A stretch of 5,810 nt of DNA from an uncultured Selenomonadaceae bacterium (GTDB lineage Bacteria > Bacillota > Negativicutes > Selenomonadales > Selenomonadaceae): positions 1 through 5,810 of the forward strand of contig CATYZV010000129.1 of the NCBI GenBank assembly GCA_958415865.1, read 5' to 3'. Made by a program: the position numbers and the translations under genes. The notes beneath the pieces were generated by a model. That model ran no database searches. It was not told the DNA's origin and saw nothing but the letters and a program-made list of their open reading frames with translations. Below are positions 1 through 5,507 of the stretch, in pieces. Position 1 is the stretch's first letter. Each line of letters opens with the position of its first letter.

Positions 1-17
1 CATATCATAATGATATG
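1..17. repeat. Perfect palindrome at the left edge
   Basis: CATATCAT at 1-8 and ATGATATG at 10-17 are exact reverse complements around a single central A. Because the palindrome begins at base 1, it may extend beyond the window. It could be a repressor operator or part of a transcription terminator for an unseen gene, but no T run follows it. The half-site ATATCA/TGATAT also occurs as an inverted repeat inside the trbF promoter (2638-2656). The DNA is A+T-rich, so chance is possible. Confidence 0.45.
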
Positions 18-29
18 GCTTCCCTATAA

Positions 30-181
30 ACCATTTGTGATCCTAGACTCTTATATTCCGCATACTAGGTCGCGGCAACCATTTGATGTGATGCCCTGAC
101 CATTTGTATCCCGCCCATCAGGAAAACGGAAAATGTTGAACCCTGACCATTTATATCCCGCCTATCAGGAAAACGGAAAAT
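30..181. repeat. Direct-repeat cluster, possibly an insertion-sequence end
   Basis: Two 41-bp copies lie at 94-134 and 141-181, 47 bp apart from start to start, and differ at only two positions. Each begins CCCTGACCATTT, ends AACGGAAAAT, and carries a short inverted repeat CCTGA...TCAGG (95-99/118-122 and 142-146/165-169). The core ACCATTTG occurs at 30-37, 78-85 and 99-106, and ACCATTTA at 146-153, giving spacings of 48, 21 and 47. No coding frame spans this region. Repeated ACCATTT-like motifs resemble the multiple transposase-binding repeats near the ends of IS21-family elements; that comparison is from memory and is inference. Iterons or binding sites for another DNA-binding protein are alternatives. 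The repeats themselves are certain. Confidence 0.8.
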
Positions 182-243
182 TTAACTTTTATATTAACAT
201 ACTACACTTGAATCAAAAAGTAAAGATTTTTTATAACTTTTCA

Positions 244-2268
244 TTATAAACTCCAGCCGCTGTACATCTGTTTTTCAGCTTGTTTAACTTTGTCTTTGGT
301 GAAATCTTCTTCCTGCCAGCGTGCTTTTACGCTTCTCATTTTATCGTTTGCAAAGGTATCGGCTATCTTTGCTATCCTGCTTGCTATGTGCTGATTTCTA
401 TTGTGCTGCGCCTGCTTTACAAACGGATGAGGCCGCGCGGTTTTCATCTGCGGCCGGGCATCGCTTTTTGGTTTATATAGATATGCTTTTTCATCGGAGC
501 TGTAGATCTTGTTTAGGCTGTATTTATCATCGGCTGTTTTGGTGAAATGCAGCTTGTAGATCGGCACTTTGCCTTCGCGGATATCGTCGTTTATCCTGAC
601 GGATTTTATGATGACTGACGGCGGCCTATCCTTGGGCATATCTTCCATCATGGCAAAGACTCTGCCTTTGTCTACGGTTACCGGAAGATTTCCTATGGCT
701 GTTATGCCGTTGAGCTTGTTTTTGTGATTGAGCTGTTTGGGCAGTTTGTCGGCAAAGATGATGGCATCCATGTTTTCAGCGGCCATTTTGGCCATGACAT
801 CTTTGTACTTTTGAACATTTTTCTCGGCCATAGCATACGCCCTATATAGCGGTTTTAGTGCTGCTTGACGGCGTTTATTATCTGTATCGACCTGCTGCTT
901 GGCAGCATCAAATTGTTCGGGATTATTTTTAAAGACCGCGTTATATTCTGCCAGCTTTTTGCCTATGTCTACGCGCTGTGATTTAAGCTCGCGCAGCCGT
1001 CTGCTGTTTTTGGCAAGCTCGGCTGTTTTATCTTTCCTGCCGTAGAGCGTCGGCAAAACGGATTCTACTTTTTTAAGCTCCTGCACTACGTTGTAATATT
1101 CTTTGGAATGTCTGCCGTAATCGCCGCTTGTCAGCAGGTTTTTGGCAGCAAAATCAAGCTGCTTGTCGGTTACGACAGCGGCTTTTGCTTTTTTATAGGC
1201 CTGCAGCTTTTCTGCGGCATCGGCTTCGTAGACTTTCACTTTGTCGGCAGCGTAGTCGTAGATATCATGCACCGTTATAACCATCGCTTCATTTTCAATC
1301 TCGATAGCATCATAGCGTGCTTTTTCATCGGCCTGTTCTTTTTTGAGGCGGGAGCGTTCTAGCTGTATTTCGCGGGCAATGCGGCGCAGAATAACGTCGT
1401 TGGCAAAAAGCGCGATTTTCTTGTCCGATTCGGACATCGCATTTACGTCTTCATCCGGCACGAAAAAGCCGTCAGCTTCAGCTTCGGCTTTATCATCAGT
1501 TTCGTCGATTTTCATGAGTATTTTGCTCATGATGGCAGGGTTTTTATAGGCGTTGCCAAGGTGCGGCGAAGGCTCGCGGTCGTACAGCATTGCTTCTTTT
1601 TCGCGGCCCTGCTCTAAAAGTTCATCGCGCTGCGCTTCAAGTGTTCTTTCATCAATGCGGCAGTCTAAGCCTTTTTCTCTAAACTTTGCGTTGACTATAT
1701 CAGCATAGAGGCGGCGCAGTTCTTTATTTTTCGCTTTGGATACAAACTCCCTTGATGAACGGTAGCCGCCTGCCGGCCTGCCGTTTCGCTCGGAATAGTT
1801 TTTGAAATACTGCTCGGCACCAAGCGGGCGATCGCGCTCGATGATTTTTTCGTTGAACATCAAGTGGCAGTGCGTGTTGTTGTGCCCTTTGTCAAAGGCA
1901 GCTGCCTTATCGTGAACGGCATAGGAATAGACGTGATTATCCTTTATGCCGGTCTTTTGAATGAGTTCTTCAATGCACTCTATATTTTCGGCCATCGTCA
2001 GCTCTTCTTGCAGGGCGAATTTAAATTCCCTGTATGCCCTGCCGTTTACGCCTCTATACTGTTCGGCTTTTTCCCAGAAATCGCCTGCCTTATCTGCCCA
2101 GTCCGGCAGATTGCCGCTTGCCGTCAAAACCACGGATTCTGCCTCTCGACCTTTGATTTGAGCGTAATTATCCTTACGGCAGATATAGTCATGGTGGAGC
2201 TTCGTATTAAGTTTTGTGCCATTTTTACGCCTGCCGTGGGGCAGATTTTCAAAATAGTAGTGCGACAT
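244..2268 (-). CDS. mobA: MobA/MobL-family (MobQ) conjugative relaxase
   Basis: This is the likely DNA-nicking transesterase of the element. It would cut one strand at oriT, stay bound to the 5' end through a tyrosine, and be delivered through the type IV channel. The start is the ATG at 2268: GAGGAG lies eight bases upstream (2277-2282), whereas the in-frame GTG at 2277 abuts that site. From this ATG the protein has 674 residues. The N-terminal domain shows Y28 and Y35 in the segment HHDYICRKDNY (candidates for the nicking tyrosine), REFKFALQEEL at about 80-90 (matching the family's RE..ALP.EL motif), and H119 followed by HNNTHCHLMF at about 129-138, the metal-binding HUH histidines (H133, H135). 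From about residue 290 the protein is highly charged, Lys/Glu/Ala-rich and probably coiled-coil. I see no primase or helicase motif there. The family call is firm; the exact catalytic tyrosine is not. Confidence 0.92.
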   Translation of the reverse strand: MSHYYFENLPHGRRKNGTKLNTKLHHDYICRKDNYAQIKGREAESVVLTASGNLPDWADKAGDFWEKAEQYRGVNGRAYREFKFALQEELTMAENIECIEELIQKTGIKDNHVYSYAVHDKAAAFDKGHNNTHCHLMFNEKIIERDRPLGAEQYFKNYSERNGRPAGGYRSSREFVSKAKNKELRRLYADIVNAKFREKGLDCRIDERTLEAQRDELLEQGREKEAMLYDREPSPHLGNAYKNPAIMSKILMKIDETDDKAEAEADGFFVPDEDVNAMSESDKKIALFANDVILRRIAREIQLERSRLKKEQADEKARYDAIEIENEAMVITVHDIYDYAADKVKVYEADAAEKLQAYKKAKAAVVTDKQLDFAAKNLLTSGDYGRHSKEYYNVVQELKKVESVLPTLYGRKDKTAELAKNSRRLRELKSQRVDIGKKLAEYNAVFKNNPEQFDAAKQQVDTDNKRRQAALKPLYRAYAMAEKNVQKYKDVMAKMAAENMDAIIFADKLPKQLNHKNKLNGITAIGNLPVTVDKGRVFAMMEDMPKDRPPSVIIKSVRINDDIREGKVPIYKLHFTKTADDKYSLNKIYSSDEKAYLYKPKSDARPQMKTARPHPFVKQAQHNRNQHIASRIAKIADTFANDKMRSVKARWQEEDFTKDKVKQAEKQMYSGWSL

Positions 2269-2276
2269 AATATTCA

Positions 2277-2282
2277 CTCCTC
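2277..2282 (-). promoter_or_regulatory. Ribosome binding site of the relaxase gene
   Basis: On the minus strand this reads GAGGAG and lies eight bases before the ATG at 2268. That spacing settles the start codon: a GTG nine bases further upstream (2277) overlaps the site itself and cannot use it. Confidence 0.85.
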
Positions 2283-2293
2283 AAACTTTGGCT

Positions 2294-2320
2294 AAACTGG
2301 CTGGAGCATCCAGCCAGTTT
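2294..2320. repeat. Inverted repeat 1, 11-bp stem
   Basis: AAACTGGCTGG (2294-2304) and CCAGCCAGTTT (2310-2320) are perfect complements with a five-base loop (AGCAT). This is the longest stem of the hairpin array. It lies just upstream of the relaxase ribosome binding site, within the predicted relaxase leader. No T run follows on either strand, so a factor-independent terminator is unlikely. It may be a binding site for an oriT accessory protein or the relaxase, or an mRNA structure that tunes relaxase expression. Confidence 0.85.
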
Positions 2321-2323
2321 CTA

Positions 2324-2350
2324 ACGGCGCAGCCGTCCCGCGCAAGCGGG
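2324..2350. repeat. Inverted repeats 2 and 3, two adjacent GC-rich stems
   Basis: ACGGC (2324-2328) pairs with GCCGT (2332-2336) around the loop GCA. Directly next to it, CCCGC (2337-2341) pairs with GCGGG (2346-2350) around GCAA. The two hairpins abut with no spacer, and both loops begin GCA on the plus strand, which is the predicted transferred strand. GCA and GCAA loops of this kind are compact and stable in single-stranded nucleic acid. A function as protein-binding or single-strand structural elements of the transfer region is inference. Confidence 0.75.
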
Positions 2351-2358
2351 CATCCGAT

Positions 2359-2373
2359 CCAACTGGAAGTTGG
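2359..2373. repeat. Inverted repeat 4, 6-bp stem
   Basis: CCAACT (2359-2364) and AGTTGG (2368-2373) are perfect complements around GGA. It is the fourth in a row of five perfect inverted repeats, eight bases before the hairpin of the proposed nick region. Confidence 0.7.
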
Positions 2374-2380
2374 CGCGATA

Positions 2381-2415
2381 CCAAAACTCGCTAGAGTTTT
2401 GTGTAAATGCGCATT
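2381..2415 (+). other. oriT: Origin of transfer (oriT) core, RSF1010-like
   Basis: A perfect 8-bp inverted repeat, CAAAACTC (2382-2389) and GAGTTTTG (2394-2401), surrounds GCTA. It is followed after two bases by TAAATGCGC (2404-2412). In the MobQ systems RSF1010/R1162, oriT is a short hairpin followed closely by TAA(A/G)TGCGC, with the nick between the last G and C; this is recalled family knowledge. By that analogy the nick is on the plus strand between 2411 and 2412. Here the core continues as ATT rather than the usual CCT, giving a 10-bp palindrome, AATGCGCATT (2406-2415). A MobQ relaxase gene beginning about 140 bases away, reading away from the site, strongly supports the call. Polarity then predicts that trbF-traG enter the recipient first and the relaxase gene last. 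The nick position itself is unproven. Confidence 0.8.
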
Positions 2416-2420
2416 AAGGT

Positions 2421-2629
2421 TTTAGGGCATTTGGGGGCGTTGCAAATCTTGATATTCTCATTATAAACTATCACAATATTTTAGTAAAGCATAATATAGG
2501 TATAAATAGAAAATGATAACGAGCAGTGATATAAGTATTATATATAAAACTATCAAATTTATCCTTATTATATCAGTATTTATATAATAATATCCAATGT
2601 TAAAATATAAATTATATCTATATTTTTGA
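2421..2629. other. A+T-rich intergenic stretch between the divergent promoters
   Basis: This stretch separates oriT from the trbF promoter and includes the relaxase promoter. It is strongly A+T-rich, in clear contrast to the coding regions on both sides, with runs such as TATATA and TAATAATA. I see no open reading frame, RNA gene or strong hairpin in it. TTATATCAG at 2568-2576 recurs inside the trbF promoter at 2636-2644. Such DNA is easily melted or bent and is a typical target for nucleoid proteins, but no specific site can be named. Confidence 0.6.
2460..2488 (-). promoter_or_regulatory. Predicted promoter of the relaxase gene
   Basis: On the minus strand, TTTACT (2488-2483) and a consensus TATAAT (2465-2460) are 17 bases apart, an ideal sigma-70/sigma-A layout. 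Transcription would begin near 2453 and give an untranslated leader of about 185 bases that covers the oriT core and all five inverted repeats. Relaxase binding at oriT could therefore interfere with its own transcription; such autoregulation is common for relaxosome genes but is inference here. Confidence 0.6.
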
Positions 2630-2659
2630 TTGACTTTATATCAGATTATATGATATTAT
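2630..2659 (+). promoter_or_regulatory. Predicted promoter of the trbFGI-traG operon, with overlapping inverted repeat
   Basis: TTGACT (2630-2635) and TATTAT (2654-2659) are 18 bases apart. TGA directly before the second box makes an extended -10 element. The start point would be near 2666, leaving a leader of about 40 bases before trbF. An inverted repeat, ATATCA (2638-2643) and TGATAT (2651-2656), fills the spacer and overlaps the -10 box, where a repressor would block RNA polymerase. It may be an operator, though in such A+T-rich DNA a 6-bp arm can occur by chance. Confidence 0.65.
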
Positions 2660-2689
2660 TCAAGTTAGATAGCAGAAATTATATTGCAA

Positions 2690-2698
2690 AGGGAGGTG
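2690..2698 (+). promoter_or_regulatory. Ribosome binding site of trbF
   Basis: AGGGAGGTG is a near-perfect Shine-Dalgarno sequence. It ends six bases before the TTG at 2705 and so identifies that TTG as the start. An earlier in-frame TTG at 2684 lies upstream of the site and would make the Shine-Dalgarno part of the coding sequence. A site this strong is typical of Firmicutes. Confidence 0.88.
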
Positions 2699-2704
2699 CT
2701 TTTT

Positions 2705-3409
2705 TTGGACGAACAGAGGAAGTTTTTTCCAAAATCTCAGCCAACGGATGCTTTTGACAAAAAAGCCCACAGTGTATTTCAGTCAGATCTCTACAATCTA
2801 GCCCTAGACAAAGACGTGGCCAAGAAACGAAATCTTATCTATCTCGTACTCATCATCGTCTGCGTGCTGGCTACGGCGTATATATCGACAACAGCCAGCT
2901 ATAAGACTTACGTTGTCCGCGTGGATAATGCCACCGGGCAGATCGAGACGGGCGGCGAGCTGAAGGCAACGAATTATCAGCCGCAGGAAATGGAGATACG
3001 GCACTTTTTAGCACAGTTTATCTTAGACACGAGAACGCTGCCGCTCGACCCGGTACAGTATAAAAATTCTCTTGAAAAGTCTAAACATTTTTTAACTTCT
3101 GAAGCAGCACAAAAGTTCAACTCAATTCTTGTGAAAGATGAACCGGTGAGAAAGCTGGGACGCATGACAATTCAGCCGGAAATCAAATCTATTCAGCTTC
3201 AGCCGAACTCTAAAAATACGTACCAAGTCAGATGGTCGGAAGAAGAATTTTCTGTGTCCGGCAGTGCTACAGGCAAGAAGACAAACTACGTAGCATTATT
3301 TAATATCGGTGTAGACAGCAAAGGCATGAATGAATCGGAGCTTTTAGTGAACCCTCTGGGACTCAAGATTAGAGACCTCAATATGAGCCGTGAAGAAGGG
3401 CAGGGATGA
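2705..3409 (+). CDS. trbF: TrbF/VirB8-family type IV secretion protein
   Basis: This is an inner-membrane assembly factor of the conjugative type IV secretion system, linking the inner-membrane complex to the VirB9/VirB10 core through a periplasmic domain. The start is TTG, chosen from the ribosome binding site at 2690-2698, giving 234 residues, close to the usual VirB8/TrbF size. A cytoplasmic N-terminus of about 42 residues precedes one membrane helix (about 43-62, NLIYLVLIIVCVLATAYIS). The periplasmic domain carries the TrbF-like segment HFLAQFILDTRTLPLDPV (about 100-117) and the C-terminal signature NPLGLKIRDLNMSRE (about 216-230), which matches the NPLG.....(N/S).SRE ending of TrbF rather than classical VirB8. 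It is the first gene of the operon, and its TGA overlaps the trbG ATG by four bases. No defect is visible. Confidence 0.92.
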   Translation: MDEQRKFFPKSQPTDAFDKKAHSVFQSDLYNLALDKDVAKKRNLIYLVLIIVCVLATAYISTTASYKTYVVRVDNATGQIETGGELKATNYQPQEMEIRHFLAQFILDTRTLPLDPVQYKNSLEKSKHFLTSEAAQKFNSILVKDEPVRKLGRMTIQPEIKSIQLQPNSKNTYQVRWSEEEFSVSGSATGKKTNYVALFNIGVDSKGMNESELLVNPLGLKIRDLNMSREEGQG

Positions 3410-4224
3410 GCATGAAGCGAGCATTTAAAGCATTGTTGTTGTTCACTTTAATGAGTTTGTTTTTGCTGCCTGCGGCCTTGGCCAATCCTAAAGCGATATA
3501 TACCGTTGATGATGCAAAGTACACGGCATCAAACGCCATCTATGAGTACCATCCCGGCAGCATCTACAATGTGCATGTAAGCCTTACACGAGTTACAGAT
3601 ATTGCTCTTCCTGCCGGAGAAAATTTCGCAAAAGCAGTAGCAGGCGATACCAAGCAGTGGCTTATAGATACAGCCAAGGTAGGAAATGTTTCCCATGTCT
3701 ATATAAAGCCCTTGGCAAATAACATCAGCACCAACATGGTGATTAACACGGATAAACGATCGTACCATCTTTTAATAACGGCAAAAGGCACGTACAATCC
3801 ACTCGTAACATTTACAATACCGGAGCAAAAAGAAAAAGTTTCTAGGGCAATATCTTTGAAGAAAACGCCGGAGAGCGAGTTTATGGATATTTACACGGAA
3901 AAAGATATGTACGGTGATATCGTCGTAAAGCCCATGAACTACAATTACAAGATGAAAAGCAACAAGGGAATGGACGAAGAACTTTGCCCGAAAAAAGTAT
4001 TTGATGACGGCATCAGAACGTATATAGAAATGCCGAAAAACAGATACGACCTGCCGGTGCTTTATAACGTCGATCCGACGGACAAGAAAAAGCTCACGCT
4101 TGTGAACTACCGCATCAAGGGAAAATACTATATAGCCGATAGAGTTTTCAACCATGCGCGGCTTCAGTATACCAGCAAGTTGTACGTGGATATCTTCCCC
4201 GTAAAAGAAGGTGAAAAGAAGTGA
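3406..4224 (+). CDS. trbG: TrbG/VirB9-family type IV secretion protein
   Basis: This is a periplasmic and outer-membrane core component of the conjugation channel that pairs with TrbI/VirB10. The protein has 272 residues. A signal peptide is clear: a basic start (MSMKRAFK), a hydrophobic run of Leu and Phe, and a likely cleavage after ALA at about residue 26. The N-terminal VirB9 domain shows LPAGE (68-72), GDTKQW (80-85) and INTDKRSYHLLI (about 113-124). The C-terminal domain shows PKKVFDDGIRTYIEMP (about 195-210) and LVNYRIKGKYYIADRVF (about 232-248), all family hallmarks. The ATG at 3406 overlaps the trbF stop (ATGA); a second ATG at 3412, with AGGG six bases upstream, is equally plausible and would remove only two residues. 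The stop overlaps the trbI start, so translation is probably coupled. Confidence 0.93.
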   Translation: MSMKRAFKALLLFTLMSLFLLPAALANPKAIYTVDDAKYTASNAIYEYHPGSIYNVHVSLTRVTDIALPAGENFAKAVAGDTKQWLIDTAKVGNVSHVYIKPLANNISTNMVINTDKRSYHLLITAKGTYNPLVTFTIPEQKEKVSRAISLKKTPESEFMDIYTEKDMYGDIVVKPMNYNYKMKSNKGMDEELCPKKVFDDGIRTYIEMPKNRYDLPVLYNVDPTDKKKLTLVNYRIKGKYYIADRVFNHARLQYTSKLYVDIFPVKEGEKK

Positions 4225-5507
4225 GTATAAAAGAGAAAATCAGCAATATCATGAACCGCTTTAAGCGCAAAAAACAGACTGACGACGAGTTTGATTTTGA
4301 AACTGCTCAAACGCCTCCTGATGAAGAAAAGGATAACGGCAGCGTGGATTATGTTGAAGATGTGCCGGAGACTAGAACGATACGGAAAAAGAGAATCCTC
4401 TTGGCCATGGGAGCCGTTGCCGTCTTTATCACGGCTGCTGTCGTATCCAAAACTTTTTTCGATGAGAAAAAGCAGGCACCGGAAAGACCGCTATCCACGG
4501 CCAATGCAGCCTATAACCCGGCGCAGGGGCTGCCGGACAATTACGCTGATATTGCTAAATATCAGCAGCAGGCAAATAAGGACGCTAAAAGAAAAGAGCT
4601 TGACCAAGTACGGGCTAATTCTCAGTCGCCTGCTAATACTAAGCCCAAAGCTCAAAAAGTGCAGACTGTCGATACGAGAAATGAGCCTGAAAGAGTTCAA
4701 ACGGTACGCACCGTTTCTGCTCCGGTGAGCCGCATTTCATCGGCCTCCTCATCCAATGCAGACAGGGCGGCAAGAGAAGCTGAAAAAGAACGGGAAGCTA
4801 TCATAAACAGCGCGCTTGCTTTTTCCGTGGCCTCAGCCATTGCAAGCGGTGAAGATATACCGGCATCAGTTGCCTACACGACAACGAGCAGCAGTACGTA
4901 TTATCCGTCAGATTACGAAGAAGCTCAGGACTATACACTAAACGCCGGCACGGTAATTCCGGCGACGCTTTTAACGGGCATCACTTCAGATGTGCCGGGC
5001 GGCGATGTCGTAGCGCAGATCCGTCAGGACGTTTATGACAGCTTGACCGGCACCCATCTTTTAATTCCGCAGGGAAGCCGACTTATCGGCACATCGGGAG
5101 CGGCCAAAAGCCGTGGCAATAAGCGCATGGAAGTCATCTTTTCCCGTATAATACTGCCTAACGGCATGAGCCTTATGCTGCCGGAACAGCACGCAATCGA
5201 CGGCACAGGATACCCCGGTCTTGAGGATCAGTATACCGAGCATAAAGGCGCAGCCTACGGCAGTGCATTTATGGCCGCTCTGTTAGGTGCAGCGGCGCAG
5301 TCGGCAACGGGCGACACATCGGGCGACGATGAACGAAGCCCCGGCCAAGAAGCCGTATCGGGGGCAGTGGCTCAAATCTTGAGAACGGGCGAAAAATTTG
5401 TTGACCGTGAGCTTGAAAAACAGCCGACGATTGAAATAAGCCCCGGCTTTCAGTTCAGCGTATTCATCAATCAAGATCTCTTGATAGGTGAGTATCATGA
5501 TTATTAA
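4221..5507 (+). CDS. trbI: TrbI/VirB10-family type IV secretion protein
   Basis: This protein spans the inner and outer membranes and forms the core of the conjugation channel, sensing ATP-driven events and gating the outer pore. It starts with GTG overlapping the trbG stop (GTGA), with GAAGGTG seven bases upstream, and has 428 residues. Order: acidic cytoplasmic tail (1-57), one membrane helix (about 59-76), then a long Gln/Lys/Ser-rich periplasmic linker (about 80-230) with much less proline than is usual in VirB10. The conserved TrbI domain (about 238-425) includes YTLNAGTVIPATLLTGI, a GTHLLIPQGSRLIGT segment and RIILPNGMSL. The small-residue, hydrophobic stretch GAAYGSAFMAALLGAAAQ (about 343-360) corresponds to the outer-membrane antenna. 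It ends 11 bases inside traG. The family call is firm. Confidence 0.94.
   Translation: MSIKEKISNIMNRFKRKKQTDDEFDFETAQTPPDEEKDNGSVDYVEDVPETRTIRKKRILLAMGAVAVFITAAVVSKTFFDEKKQAPERPLSTANAAYNPAQGLPDNYADIAKYQQQANKDAKRKELDQVRANSQSPANTKPKAQKVQTVDTRNEPERVQTVRTVSAPVSRISSASSSNADRAAREAEKEREAIINSALAFSVASAIASGEDIPASVAYTTTSSSTYYPSDYEEAQDYTLNAGTVIPATLLTGITSDVPGGDVVAQIRQDVYDSLTGTHLLIPQGSRLIGTSGAAKSRGNKRMEVIFSRIILPNGMSLMLPEQHAIDGTGYPGLEDQYTEHKGAAYGSAFMAALLGAAAQSATGDTSGDDERSPGQEAVSGAVAQILRTGEKFVDRELEKQPTIEISPGFQFSVFINQDLLIGEYHDY
5486..5492 (+). promoter_or_regulatory. Ribosome binding site of traG inside trbI
   Basis: AGGTGAG lies four bases before the ATG at 5497, within the last codons of trbI. It supports translation starting inside the upstream gene and so coupling of the two. 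Confidence 0.6.

Noticed and set aside
94..181. CRISPR array
   Set aside because: There are only two near-full copies, separated by six bases, too short for a spacer, and no cas genes are in view.
216..241. Terminator of the relaxase gene (AAAAGT...ACTTTT)
   Set aside because: The stem is only 6 bp, almost all A-T, with a 14-base loop and no distinct T run after a GC-rich stem.
2269..2277. GTG at 2277 as the relaxase start, adding three residues
   Set aside because: It touches the ribosome binding site GAGGAG (2277-2282), which is correctly spaced for the ATG at 2268.
1864..2295. A 143-codon plus-strand frame opposite the relaxase N-terminus
   Set aside because: It lies entirely antisense to the conserved relaxase domain, has no ribosome binding site, and its residues match no family I recognise. 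It is a shadow of the relaxase codon pattern.
2294..2320. Factor-independent terminator formed by the 11-bp stem
   Set aside because: No T run follows on either strand, and it lies upstream of the relaxase start, not at the end of a gene.
2684..2704. Upstream TTG at 2684 as the trbF start, adding seven residues
   Set aside because: The Shine-Dalgarno at 2690-2698 would then lie inside the coding sequence; it is ideally placed for the TTG at 2705.
3772..4155. A 127-codon minus-strand frame inside trbG
   Set aside because: It is antisense to a well-conserved VirB9 C-terminal domain and has no start context of its own.
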